DNA of 64,000 nucleotides from JAAYJR01 sp964545315 (GCA_964545315.1 CAZJGI010000010.1:10169-74168), one strand, 5' to 3'; shown: positions 54,359 to 63,887, counted from the first letter of the stretch. Translations and numbers: made by a program. The notes: generated by a model not told the origin, from the letters alone.

Positions 54359-54727
54359 TTATTCGTTCAGCGAGAGTTGGATATCCCTTCCATAGATATA
54401 TCTGCCCTGTTTCCACCCCCAACAGCCAAAATCATACACAACAAACAGGTGATTATCTTTGGGCAATTCCTCAACAGCCATGTAATGTGTTGTGGAGATT
54501 CCTGTAGTCAGGCGTGTTACATGGCTCCATGTTTCCCCCTGGTCAAAACTGAAGGCCAAATAATTCCCGTTCCAGGGATGTTTTGGATTGGCAAAATTGG
54601 CACGGGCCGGAACCTGAAAGGCTGTTATTGCAGCCTTTTTTTCAACCGATAATAATGAAAGACCTCCTGTCAATAGTGATGAATTTCGTATAAAATGGCG
54701 CCTTGACTGTGTTGATTTTCTATTCAT
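54359..54727 (-). pseudogene. Truncated Tat-exported sialidase-like protein
   Basis: A 122-aa frame starting with a twin-arginine signal (SRRHFIRNSSLLTGGLSLLS). It then has one Asp-box-like unit (YLAFSFDQGETWSHVTRL) and a sialidase-type C-terminus (NHLFVVYDFGCWGW). The bulk of a BNR propeller (about 300 residues) is missing, suggesting an internal deletion. It could be expressed as a small exported protein, since frame and signal are intact. It lies 13 bp downstream of the full-length sialidase in the same run. Confidence 0.55.
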
Positions 54728-54740
54728 GAAATGTTGTATT

Positions 54741-56522
54741 TTATGGTTTCCAAAAAGTACCACCCAGAAAATACTTTCCGAAGAGGTTATAATAATAAAC
54801 TGTAAACACGTTACCGTCAGGCAATTCAATTGATTCCGGGTACCCTATATCCCAATTCAAAAAATCATTTCGTAATTGAGTTTCAGTGCTGATATCCCAT
54901 GTCTTTCCCTCATCGCTGCTAAAGCAAGCCCGTATACCTCCCGGCTTGGCGTGTACTTCACGCATCCCATATGAAGCCATTATCCTGCCATCCGAAAGTT
55001 GTATCAAATCGACGGGATGCCCGATCATTTCTGTTTTCCAAACAGGAACCCATGTCTTCCCATCATCGTCAGAGTAAGTTGTCCAAATTGCATTCTCTGG
55101 CGCATGATTACGAAGGCATGCGATAAGACGTCCGGTATTTGTACGGACGATACCCGGTTCCACAAATCCTCCTGATTTTCCACCCGGATCGCTTGCAATA
55201 GTAGAAATATACCTCCATGTTTTTCCTGTGTCCGTTGAACGTAACAGGATTGACCCGGTATTTTTTGGATCGCCATGCAATGTATAGCCGATAACGCCCA
55301 TTATCAAAGAACCATCTGGCATTTCAACAGGCGCATCGGTTGGCCCTTCCAGGCCGGTTACCGGCATATCCTTGATATCAATGTACTTGGGTTGTGACCA
55401 TGTGTTGCCATTATCTTTAGAAGTAGTTATGTAAGTTCCTAAACGGGGTTTATCCGGATCATCCTCCAATTTTTCTCCACGTTTCCAGCTAAAATAACTT
55501 CCATCGGGAAAATACAGGTTATTATAATATACAGCAAGGACAATGGTGCCGTCTTTCATCTGAATGCCACAGCCCTCGCGTTCATCCAAATCCTTAATTG
55601 CAGCTACCCACTGTTTATTTCCCCAGGTTTTTCCACCATCTTTTGACCTAAGGGAAAATACATCCCCATCATTAGAAATATGTTCCGTGGCTTCTCTTGA
55701 AAATAAGAGGATATCTCCATTTTTTAGTTTTATGATGTCGGCTGGATGAAGATGTCTGAATCCATTTGTATAAACCACATTATGCTCAAACTTGTCTGTT
55801 CCTAAAAGTTTGTTATATAACTGAGTTGCCAGAATATGGGTTTGTTCATTTAATACAGCTACATCTTTTCGTAAGGCCTCAATTTCATCCTCTAAAGTTT
55901 CAATTGTTTTTTCTTTTAAAACATTCTTATATCCTTTTACCATAAACCATCCGTTGTTCCATCTGTCAAATGGCAACATTTCAACCTGAATTTCAACAGG
56001 TTTACCAGCTTCAATTATTAAGGAAGGAACGGTCAACTGATAGATGCCGCTGTTCCCGTCCAAATTAAACTCACGCATGGTACCGAAGTACGGATATTCA
56101 ACTCTTTTGGGAACATATTTCAGTTCATATTCTCCTTCTTTCCAGGTATAATCTCTTAACATTCCTATTGAAAATGTTAATGCGTATTGCCCGTTTACTG
56201 ATAATTTTGCTTTTGGCCCACGTGTGAACTCTGCGGGGAGCGGAGATGTAGCGCCAATAAACACGAAAGTGGTTGTTTTTACCTTAGGCACCGATGCAGT
56301 TTCCCAGGAAACAACATTATTTTTCATTTGTTCCGGCACCCACCAGGCTGCCGTCATATAGCCCACAGAGGAACCACGGTAATCCCGTGTTGACAAGCCC
56401 CTGTTACCATTGTAATGGAATACCACGGTGTCAAAACCTTCCAAAAACTGGCGTTCCTGTGCGAAAGATGTTGAAATACTTAAAACAAAAAGATAACCTA
56501 AGATTATTTTATATTTTTTCAT
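54741..56522 (-). CDS. Secreted BNR-repeat sialidase-like glycosidase
   Basis: A 593-aa exported protein. A signal peptide ends near SFAQ. The N-terminal domain (about residues 25-200) is beta-rich. A short coiled coil (LEDEIEALRKDVAVLNEQTH) connects to the propeller. At least five Asp boxes (SxDxGxTW) are visible: SKDGGKTW, SKDNGNTW, STDTGKTW, SDDDGKTW and SSDEGKTW. FRHLHPADIIKLKNGDILL starts the propeller. Exo-sialidase (GH33-like) action is likely, but Asp-box proteins also include other glycosidases. It is in the same transcription unit as the enzymes of sugar-acid type upstream. Confidence 0.82.
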   Translation of the reverse strand: MKKYKIILGYLFVLSISTSFAQERQFLEGFDTVVFHYNGNRGLSTRDYRGSSVGYMTAAWWVPEQMKNNVVSWETASVPKVKTTTFVFIGATSPLPAEFTRGPKAKLSVNGQYALTFSIGMLRDYTWKEGEYELKYVPKRVEYPYFGTMREFNLDGNSGIYQLTVPSLIIEAGKPVEIQVEMLPFDRWNNGWFMVKGYKNVLKEKTIETLEDEIEALRKDVAVLNEQTHILATQLYNKLLGTDKFEHNVVYTNGFRHLHPADIIKLKNGDILLFSREATEHISNDGDVFSLRSKDGGKTWGNKQWVAAIKDLDEREGCGIQMKDGTIVLAVYYNNLYFPDGSYFSWKRGEKLEDDPDKPRLGTYITTSKDNGNTWSQPKYIDIKDMPVTGLEGPTDAPVEMPDGSLIMGVIGYTLHGDPKNTGSILLRSTDTGKTWRYISTIASDPGGKSGGFVEPGIVRTNTGRLIACLRNHAPENAIWTTYSDDDGKTWVPVWKTEMIGHPVDLIQLSDGRIMASYGMREVHAKPGGIRACFSSDEGKTWDISTETQLRNDFLNWDIGYPESIELPDGNVFTVYYYNLFGKYFLGGTFWKP

Positions 56523-56560
56523 AATTCAAAATGGTTTATTTTAAGTTAGTTAATTCAAAA

Positions 56561-57571
56561 TTATTTTCCCTGAAGAAGAAAGGGTGTCAATTCGTTCAAT
56601 AAAGGTCGTCCTTCCTGTAACCGTATTATATTCTGAAGGAAAATATTCCAAACCCGCTCCAAAAAAAGGGGACTTGAACTTGATCCCGATATGTGGGGCG
56701 TTATAATCACATTTGGCATGTGCCAAAGTGGGTGTCCGGTAGGCATCGGATAATAATAATGCGTATCGAGAGCAGCCCCGGCTATCCAGCCCTCACGCAA
56801 TGCTTTCAGAAGCGCAGTTTCCTGAACCAGCGGCCCTCTGGCTGGATTTAACAGGAAAGCGCCCGGACGGAGCATTTTTAATTCCTCCTCTCCAACAATT
56901 CCTTCGTTACCAGATGTTTGAGGGATAGCCATGACCAGAAAATCAATACTTTTCAGGAATTTTTCTTTTTCAGTCATATAAAATACGCGATCAGGCAATA
57001 TTCCATCCGAATCTCCGGTTCCCGGAACACAATAAATATTTTCACGTTCTTTTACGCCATTCCGGGTAAGTACATAAACTATCAGACCAATTGCTTTAGC
57101 AAGACGGGCTGTTTCACGTCCGATACCTCCATAGCCCCATATTCCTACCACTGAACCTCTTATTTCTTTTTGGAAACGTACTGAACGGTCCCAAATATGG
57201 GATTCCTGGTTGCGTATCAGGCTTCGTAAATCTCTGGCAAGGTTAACCATCATCGAAATATTCCATTCGGCTATGGGAATATCAGAAACACCCAGGGCAT
57301 TGCAAACTTTTACGTTCCTTTCTTCAAAACCTTTGCCTACAACCTGGTTGAAACCAGAAGAACTAATTTGTAAGTATTTCAGGGTGAGCATATCGATGTA
57401 ATTTTCAGGAGGAAAAGTACACAAGATGGCGTCACAATTTTTGATCAGTTCCTTTGGCAAAATTCTTGACCGTTCTTCCGGAAATTGAATAATTTCTATA
57501 TTTACCCCAGACAAACTTTTTAATGTGTTTAACAAAGGATCAAAAACCGGTAGGTCAATTAAAATATTCAT
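56561..57571 (-). CDS. D-2-hydroxyacid dehydrogenase family protein
   Basis: A 336-aa NAD-dependent dehydrogenase. The Rossmann motif is GIWGYGGIGRETARLAKAIG, the catalytic Arg lies in LLNPARGPLVQE, and the His in NVIITPHISGSS. The position of the usual catalytic Glu (DVFExEPLP) reads DTHYYYPMP, so the Glu is replaced by Tyr. It starts 8 bp after the enolase-family gene and belongs to the same operon. The reaction is probably 2-keto acid/2-hydroxy acid interconversion, subject to that replacement. Confidence 0.83.
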   Translation of the reverse strand: MNILIDLPVFDPLLNTLKSLSGVNIEIIQFPEERSRILPKELIKNCDAILCTFPPENYIDMLTLKYLQISSSGFNQVVGKGFEERNVKVCNALGVSDIPIAEWNISMMVNLARDLRSLIRNQESHIWDRSVRFQKEIRGSVVGIWGYGGIGRETARLAKAIGLIVYVLTRNGVKERENIYCVPGTGDSDGILPDRVFYMTEKEKFLKSIDFLVMAIPQTSGNEGIVGEEELKMLRPGAFLLNPARGPLVQETALLKALREGWIAGAALDTHYYYPMPTGHPLWHMPNVIITPHISGSSSSPLFLERVWNIFLQNIIRLQEGRPLLNELTPFLLQGK

Positions 57572-57579
57572 TATCCTGA

Positions 57580-58839
57580 CTATTTGGTTAGTATTTTCCC
57601 GGGAACACTGTTAAATTCACCTGTTCCGGGAACAAATGGGAAACGCCGGATCGTTTCTTCTGATAACGTGATTCCCAGTCCTGGCTTTTCGGGTGGTAAT
57701 ACATATCCATCCTTAATCTGTAAACTATCACCTATCATTTCACTGTGCAAAGGGCCATAAGCCGGAGCCACTTCAAGAATAGCAGTATTTGGACATGCAA
57801 ACCCGCAATGAATATTTTGCATTTGTGACGCTCCGGCACCCCAGGCATGAGGTGCAATTTTTCTCCCTCTTTGATGTAGCAATCCGGCAACTTTCATGAA
57901 CTGGTCCATTCCTGACATGAATGAAGCATCGGGCTGACCGATATGGAAACTATCTTTTTCGATGAATGTCTGCCATTCGCAAACAGCGGTTAAACATTCT
58001 CCCCCGGCAATAGCCGTACTTGTACTGCGACACAGTTCACTGTAAAGATCGGGCCGGGTATAATGAAGTGGCTCTTCCAGGAAAAACAGATTAAATGATT
58101 CGAGTGCTTTTGCTACTGATAAGGCTGTTTCCAATCTCCAGGTTTCAGGACTGTTGCCCATATGCGCATCAAGCATCAGCCATATATCATTTCCAAACCG
58201 GGAGCGGAGAAATTCAATTTTTTCAGCTTCAAAGTTTGCTGCTTCATCAGGATCAGACGGAAGGTAAAATCCTTTCCCTTTAGTATATGCCCCAGCTCCA
58301 ACCTTAACACCTTTAAATCCTGCCGACTGATAAAATTCTACTTTTTCAGCAAGTTTGTCAATTGGGTAATTGCTGGGCCCGCCGGTGGCATAACAGGGCA
58401 ATTTTTGATGAGCATACCTTGCACTTTGTAAACTATTAGCCTGCTTAAATTCTTTCTTCCATTTATCATGAAGGATTTTATAAACAGGCACACCCAGTTC
58501 TTTCCCCCTTAAATCCCACAAAGCAGCTTCTATTCCGCATAATACAATGGCGCCAAGCCCAACCCGGCACCAGAAATTTGCGCAATGATACATTTTTTGC
58601 CATAACCCAGGTATATCTTCTACATCATGCCCGATCAGAATTGGTTTAAAAAAGTTTACAATTTCCGGAACCCCTTCCGGGAAAAAGTATCCGGCATACG
58701 TTTCACCGATCCCGGTTAAACCACTGTCGGTTTTTATTTTAATAAATGAAGCACTCCGTACCTGACGTGCTTCGGAAAGAAAGGGATCAAAAGTGCAGGG
58801 ACCTGTAAGTAAAATTGTATCGACAGTTATTATTTTCAT
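57580..58839 (-). CDS. Mandelate racemase/muconate lactonizing enzyme family (sugar-acid dehydratase-like)
   Basis: A 419-aa enolase-superfamily enzyme. The metal ligands are Asp in WLMLDAHMG, Glu in LFFLEEPLHY and Glu in IAGGECLTA. The general-base pair typical of the mandelate racemase group is seen as Asp in IGQPDASFMSG and His in KIAPHAWGAG. The first Lys of the KxK motif is replaced (GVKVG). Such enzymes usually dehydrate acid sugars to 2-keto-3-deoxy sugar acids. The specific substrate cannot be told. First gene of the minus-strand run. Confidence 0.88.
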   Translation of the reverse strand: MKIITVDTILLTGPCTFDPFLSEARQVRSASFIKIKTDSGLTGIGETYAGYFFPEGVPEIVNFFKPILIGHDVEDIPGLWQKMYHCANFWCRVGLGAIVLCGIEAALWDLRGKELGVPVYKILHDKWKKEFKQANSLQSARYAHQKLPCYATGGPSNYPIDKLAEKVEFYQSAGFKGVKVGAGAYTKGKGFYLPSDPDEAANFEAEKIEFLRSRFGNDIWLMLDAHMGNSPETWRLETALSVAKALESFNLFFLEEPLHYTRPDLYSELCRSTSTAIAGGECLTAVCEWQTFIEKDSFHIGQPDASFMSGMDQFMKVAGLLHQRGRKIAPHAWGAGASQMQNIHCGFACPNTAILEVAPAYGPLHSEMIGDSLQIKDGYVLPPEKPGLGITLSEETIRRFPFVPGTGEFNSVPGKILTK

Positions 58840-59101
58840 TTTTAAAATAATGCTATGCGTTGTTGAAATACGAAACTGCTTAATAACTAATTTTTTATAA
58901 GGTGAAGATATCCGTATTCTTTTTTAAAAACTGTTTTCCTCATTCCCAGGGTAAAGGTAGAAAAATATGTCTTTAAATATTTAGTTTTATACGTGGTGTT
59001 TGCTTTACACTAGTGCCAGACCAAAATCAAAAAGGGAAGGTACTCCCTAACGGATTCCCTTCAAATTTGTAAATTGATTTTGCTGCAAAACTTTTGACAA
59101 C

Positions 59102-59203
59102 ATGAGTAAAAATACAGAAATCAAATTTGTTGGACAGCCGTACATTTGGATTGACTTTCAAAGAGGTACTATTGATCGATTCAACAGCAATACGCTTATT
59201 TAA
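59102..59203 (+). mobile_element. Possible IS4-type transposase remnant
   Basis: A 33-codon frame begins MSKNTEIKFVGQP, which resembles the conserved N-terminus of DUF4372-type IS4 transposases in Bacteroidota. The rest is unlike a transposase and the frame stops quickly. It lies in a 454-bp gap between two catabolic genes. No terminal repeats of a full IS are visible, and nothing else was recognised in this gap except a small inverted repeat, AAGGGAA (59032-59038) with TTCCCTT (59055-59061). Confidence 0.3.
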
Positions 59204-59293
59204 CAATCTCATTTTCAGGTTTTAGATGGATTTGGCAGTGTTAACTAAAACCTTAAACCTTTACTTGAAGTTATCAAATAATGTTTTTTTATT

Positions 59294-60571
59294 TTATTGA
59301 TTTTTGAATTTTTCCAGGGGATGCTTCCGGTCTGTCAGTGGAAAAAAGATCGGACTCTTCGCTAGATGAGACGCGTAAACACCATAGATCATTTCCAAAG
59401 CCGCCCGTGCATCGTAAATATTCGTTATCGGTTGCCGGTCCTCCTGAATCGCTTGCATCAGGTCCCAAACCGCAAAGCGGCCGGCTTCTATAAAGATTGG
59501 TCCCAGAGGAACATCCTGTGTGCCTGACAAGGAATAATCCAACGGCCGGGCACCCGGGATTACCCGATCTTCCTGCAATTCTATTGTTTCAGCTATGAAT
59601 TCATTTGCCGGTGCACAGGGAGCGTTGTTGAACCGGAGTGGCTGTGGCTCACGATGAGCATCGGAAAACCTTAGTGACAGCATTCCTTTGCTCCCAATAA
59701 CACATACTCCCATTCGATTATCGGTTGTATACAAATTACGACGGCTCTCAAAAATTCCCTGCACACTACCGGGGAACCGGAATGTAGCAAACAATTCGTC
59801 GCCCGCCACCAGTCCGATGGGTTCAGTCGGTTTAGTCAATTCCGGACCAGCAAAAGGCTTTCCGTTTACCCGTATATCAGCAGATACTGATTCCGGTTGA
59901 CCAAAGAGATAGATCATCAGATCGAAGATGTGCGTTCCAAGTGTCATCATATCTTCACCGCCTCCGCGATGATCGCTTTTACCCCAACCATGAACAGTGA
60001 GCGGAATACCAATTTTTCCCGATCCAATAAGCCTTTTCATCGTAACAAAGCCCAGCCCGTTGCGACAAGGATGGGCCATAGCTATTTTTATTTTGTTTTT
60101 TTCTGTAATTTCAATAATCTCATCTGCTTCATCTAAAAAGGCGGTCAATGGTTTTTCACAGTAAATATGGCAACCATTTTCAGCAAAAAGACGAATCTGC
60201 TCCAAATGATCCCCTGGCCAACGTGATGTCAATACAACAATGTCGGGTTTTTCGTTTTTCAACAATGTTTCACAACTTAAGTAATGCCGCACTGCCTCTG
60301 TTTGAGCCAATTTTGCATCGATATTGTTTGTGCTCCCATCGACGAGGCCAACAACCTTGACATTAGGAATACCACGAAAGGCAACATGCATTCCGTGCAG
60401 GCCAAACATCTGTTTCGATTTGTCCCTGACGATTGCAACTTTCCATTGTTCAGTGTTGTCAGCATACGTTGGCCTATCATAAGAAAATGGGCCGATCAAC
60501 GCGGTACCGGCGAAAATGCCGGAAGTCTTGAGAAATCCTCGTCGTGTAAATGAACTTGCTCGTTTCGTCAT
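59294..60571 (-). CDS. Tat-exported Gfo/Idh/MocA family oxidoreductase
   Basis: A 425-aa protein with a twin-arginine signal (SFTRRGFLKTSGIFAGTAL). The family EKP motif is CEKPLTAFLDEADEI and the GTHIFDLMIYLFG motif is present. The usual GxGxxG of the Rossmann start is not visible (VAIVRDKSKQMFGLHGM). Export by Tat fits a protein that folds with its NAD(P) cofactor. Its role is probably sugar oxidation, or glycosidase-type chemistry as in NAD-dependent hydrolases. It lies upstream of the minus-strand run, separated from it by 454 bp. Confidence 0.85.
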   Translation of the reverse strand: MTKRASSFTRRGFLKTSGIFAGTALIGPFSYDRPTYADNTEQWKVAIVRDKSKQMFGLHGMHVAFRGIPNVKVVGLVDGSTNNIDAKLAQTEAVRHYLSCETLLKNEKPDIVVLTSRWPGDHLEQIRLFAENGCHIYCEKPLTAFLDEADEIIEITEKNKIKIAMAHPCRNGLGFVTMKRLIGSGKIGIPLTVHGWGKSDHRGGGEDMMTLGTHIFDLMIYLFGQPESVSADIRVNGKPFAGPELTKPTEPIGLVAGDELFATFRFPGSVQGIFESRRNLYTTDNRMGVCVIGSKGMLSLRFSDAHREPQPLRFNNAPCAPANEFIAETIELQEDRVIPGARPLDYSLSGTQDVPLGPIFIEAGRFAVWDLMQAIQEDRQPITNIYDARAALEMIYGVYASHLAKSPIFFPLTDRKHPLEKFKNQ

Positions 60572-60606
60572 GATCTTTTGACATTAATTAACCGACTAAA
60601 GTAAGA

Positions 60607-60967
60607 ATTACTGGACTTTCCCCATTTTTTTTATATGAGATCAAATTTAAGGAATAAAGATAGCTGAAAACTATCCAGTATAATACCAATTCTGGCATTA
60701 ATGTTTTCTATTTCTTTCCTGGTGTGTTTCAACAGCTCGTAAATTCCACACAGGCTCTCCATTGCTTTTGCATATCTCCGGAATCAATCGAAATAACCAT
60801 GTCATTGGTGATTTTTTCCTTGCCTATCCGTAAAATTTAATGGTTTATTTTTGGAAAAACTTCTTTTTATGCAAAAAATGAACTTTGAATTTTTAAAAAT
60901 CATGAATTCCAACAAATTCAAGTCATTTAAACAATAATTGTTTTAGTTTTGGGGAAAGTCCAATAAT
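60607..60967. mobile_element. MITE-like or degenerate IS element with 18-bp inverted ends
   Basis: ATTACTGGACTTTCCCCA (60607-60624) is matched by TGGGGAAAGTCCAATAAT (60950-60967), an inverted repeat with 17 of 18 positions paired. The 325 bp inside carry no intact gene. A minus-strand frame with AKAMESLCGIYELLKHTRKE leads to a stop near the left end and may be a fragment of a former ORF. No target-site duplication was evident. Confidence 0.55.
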
Positions 60968-61073
60968 AATAAACAAACAAGGGTAACTATTTTAAAGGCT
61001 ATAAATATTACCGGAGGTACTGACGGTGAATTTAGGGCTTTGGAGATTATGAAAAAAAGGAAAAGGTACTATT

Positions 61074-63644
61074 ATGAAAACAGAATTTAAAAGGAATATA
61101 TTAATAGCAATCATTTTTGCTGTTTCATTTACTATCAATGGCCTTCAGGCAGGAGAGAAAAGCAATCCTAAAAGAATTTATTTTTCTTATACGTTACACG
61201 GGAATATGAATTATGATCGATATCCTAAATCTACTATCTGGGATAAATTTCCTGAAACGTATCAAAACATATTAGATTTTATGATTCAACACCCTGAATT
61301 TAAAGGGCAGATGCAATTATCGGGGCAGACATTTAAAACGGTTCAGATTGTTGCACCTGAATTTTTGAAGCAAGCTAAGAAGCTTCAACAAAATGGACAA
61401 ATAGATTTCACAGGCACATTCTATTCAGAACCGGTAAATGTATGCATGGATGGGGAAACTAATTTTTTGAATGCAAAGCTTGGATGCTTGATTATAACTC
61501 AGGAATTGGCTTCTACAAGTGGATTTTTCGTCCAGGAACACGCGTGGAATCCTCAATTACCCTATATACTAAATAAGGCTGGCGTAGATTGGGTTCCGAT
61601 AAGGACAGCAGAACAAAGGTATAAGCCTTATTATGCAATTGGTCTTGATGGGTCTAAAATTATTGCAGTTCCAACAGACAGGCATGTGAGTAATTATAAA
61701 GATGTGATTGATTTGATTCCGGATAATGGTATTATCTTAATGGGTGGAGATTTTGAAATGCCAGGCAGGTTTATTGATGCATATAATGAAGTCATTGAAA
61801 TAAATAAAGAAAGGTCAGATATTCAGATTGAATGGATACGCGTAAGTGATTATTTAAAAAAATTTCCTGTTGAGATCGAAGAATTTATCAATAATACCGA
61901 ACTTGCCGGCATTAGGGAATGGGATAGTTATTCTCGTTGGACAGCTGATCCCCTGGATATTAAAGTGCACACTTTAACAAAAGAAGCAATGGCGGGAGTT
62001 CGTGCTGCAAAAATTGCTGTTTTTGCAGGAACTGAATATGCCACACAAAGTGGGCTGACAATAACAAAAAATCCTGATACTCCTATTAAGTACCTCGAAT
62101 CATATGAGCCTGATAAAGGTATAGATTGGGATATTGAGCAAGCTTCAGATTATCCTGATATCGAATACAGATACTTTTCCCGAAATGGAGAAGTCACTCT
62201 ATTATCAAGAGCTGAACATTTATTAGCATGGGCAACAAACAGCGATGCCAGGGGATGGTGGCCACTTTTTGAGCGAAGACAGGAACGTATGGAATCTTTT
62301 AAACAAATTATTAATATATCCAGGGAACTTATTTTGAATGCTTTGTCGCCAATAGGTGCTTCTATTGATATCAAAAAGCAATATGACAAGGTGATGTTGG
62401 TGTATAATGCTGAGAAAGCAAGGGAGGTTACATTTGAAATTAAAACCAAACAATCTTTTCAAATGGAAAGCCTGCAAGGAAAGGAGCTTGATACAAAAAT
62501 ATTTCGTGAAGGGAAAGATTATTTTATACGCAGCAGGATAAATTTGCCTGATTATGGGTATAAAGCCATTGGCCTTATTTATGGAGGTCGGGTTGAAATA
62601 CCGAAATGGGAAGAAGGTGTCTCAGTCCAAAATGATAAATTTTTATTGAAATATGAGGGAGATAAAGTGAATATTAATATTGATGGAAAATCGCTGGAAG
62701 TATCTGTCGACTCATTTCAATTAAGGGTATTGGCAGAAATGGTCAAAGATGCTGAATTGGAAGGGTGGCGTGATGGAATCCCTTATGGTGAAGCAAGAGT
62801 GTCGATATGTAAAAATGACCTATTCCCAAAGTTACGGATTGACTGGCAAATTGATTGGGCAGTGCATCTTCGACAGGAATATGAATTGGAACCTAATAAC
62901 GTAAATTGCAAATGGTCTTTTTTTATTCCGCATCCTACTTTGATCAGGAAAAAAGGAAAATTGGAGCCTGGTCACTTATTTCCTCCGGAAGGACTGATGG
63001 CAAGGCTTAATAGCAATGAACCCGGAAAAATATTTTACGATGTGCCATTTGGAGTTACCGACCATGATTATCCCAGCCCAAGTTATGTTTGTATGCAAGA
63101 CTTTTCCCTATTGCAACATAAAGAGGATGGAATAATGATTGCTGCTAAAACAGGCAGTCAGGCTGTTCAGGTTGATGAATTAACAGGAAGTATGGCTTTA
63201 GTATTGGGAGCTTCCACTGCTTCCGGGCCAAAAAGAAATCCTGAAATGAAAGTAGATCATTACAATATTTTTCATGAGCAACCTTTTTACTCAGAATTCT
63301 TTCAGGGAGAATATCTACATGAATTTTTCATTTATCCGTTTGAAGGTTCGTGGCAAGACGCTCAGGTTTCTGATCATGCCAAGCGACTGGTAAATGATAT
63401 TTACTTAGTTGAAATACCGCGTATTGGCGCTGCTTCTGATATACATCTTCCTGACAAAGGTTCTTTTGTTACTATAGATAATCAAAATGTTGAGATTACC
63501 TGCATAGATAATCTTTCAGATAAATTGATTGTTCGCTTGAATGAAAGAAATAACAAGAGTTCCCGGGGAGAAGTAAAAATCGGCAAATACACAGAAAAAT
63601 TTGATACAAGCCCCTTTGAAATCATTGAAGTCGAATTGAAATAA
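61074..63644 (+). CDS. Secreted GH57-like glycoside hydrolase
   Basis: An 856-aa exported protein (signal peptide near residues 1-25, ending LQAGE). The N-terminal half has GH57-type barrel motifs: FSYTLHGNMNYD (His motif), GQIDFTGTFYSEP, FFVQEHAWNPQLPYIL with the expected nucleophile Glu, and LMGGDFEMPG with an acid Asp candidate. The C-terminal half is beta-rich. GH57 enzymes act on alpha-glucans and alpha-galactosides, and the fold overlaps GH38, so the substrate is not assigned. The ATG at 61074 follows the inverted-repeat element by about 106 bp, and that element may contribute promoter DNA. Confidence 0.72.
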   Translation: MKTEFKRNILIAIIFAVSFTINGLQAGEKSNPKRIYFSYTLHGNMNYDRYPKSTIWDKFPETYQNILDFMIQHPEFKGQMQLSGQTFKTVQIVAPEFLKQAKKLQQNGQIDFTGTFYSEPVNVCMDGETNFLNAKLGCLIITQELASTSGFFVQEHAWNPQLPYILNKAGVDWVPIRTAEQRYKPYYAIGLDGSKIIAVPTDRHVSNYKDVIDLIPDNGIILMGGDFEMPGRFIDAYNEVIEINKERSDIQIEWIRVSDYLKKFPVEIEEFINNTELAGIREWDSYSRWTADPLDIKVHTLTKEAMAGVRAAKIAVFAGTEYATQSGLTITKNPDTPIKYLESYEPDKGIDWDIEQASDYPDIEYRYFSRNGEVTLLSRAEHLLAWATNSDARGWWPLFERRQERMESFKQIINISRELILNALSPIGASIDIKKQYDKVMLVYNAEKAREVTFEIKTKQSFQMESLQGKELDTKIFREGKDYFIRSRINLPDYGYKAIGLIYGGRVEIPKWEEGVSVQNDKFLLKYEGDKVNINIDGKSLEVSVDSFQLRVLAEMVKDAELEGWRDGIPYGEARVSICKNDLFPKLRIDWQIDWAVHLRQEYELEPNNVNCKWSFFIPHPTLIRKKGKLEPGHLFPPEGLMARLNSNEPGKIFYDVPFGVTDHDYPSPSYVCMQDFSLLQHKEDGIMIAAKTGSQAVQVDELTGSMALVLGASTASGPKRNPEMKVDHYNIFHEQPFYSEFFQGEYLHEFFIYPFEGSWQDAQVSDHAKRLVNDIYLVEIPRIGAASDIHLPDKGSFVTIDNQNVEITCIDNLSDKLIVRLNERNNKSSRGEVKIGKYTEKFDTSPFEIIEVELK

Positions 63645-63655
63645 GAAATGATTAT

Positions 63656-63795
63656 GATATCTCTTAATTGAACTGAAAAATACAATAATTATTTTTTGGA
63701 GTGACCATGGATTTCATCTGGAAGAAAAACTAAGATTAGGAAAGTATAGTCTTTGGGAAAGATCAACAAAAGTTCCAATGATACTTGCAGTAATT
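63656..63795 (+). pseudogene. Sulfatase gene fragment
   Basis: In a frame without a start, the reading LIELKNTIIIFWSDHGFHL followed by EEKLRLGKYSLWERSTKVPMI is a recognisable piece of an alkaline-phosphatase-fold sulfatase (iduronate/choline-sulfatase group; the WSDHGFHL-x-EK motif). It is about 45 residues of a protein usually over 450 long. Beyond it the frame degenerates. A dead remnant suggests a lost sulfatase that once stood beside the GH57-like gene. Confidence 0.75.
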
Positions 63796-63887
63796 CTCAT
63801 GGTAAACCTGGTTAAAGTTAATAACAGGTCTCGATTTAGACACCATTTTTATGATTTTTTATTGTGGATTTTAATTTTCGTTAAAAT

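Noticed and set aside
59027..59212. 61-aa minus-strand frame between two catabolic genes
   Set aside because: No homology, low complexity and opposite to the possible transposase fragment. Not supported as a gene.
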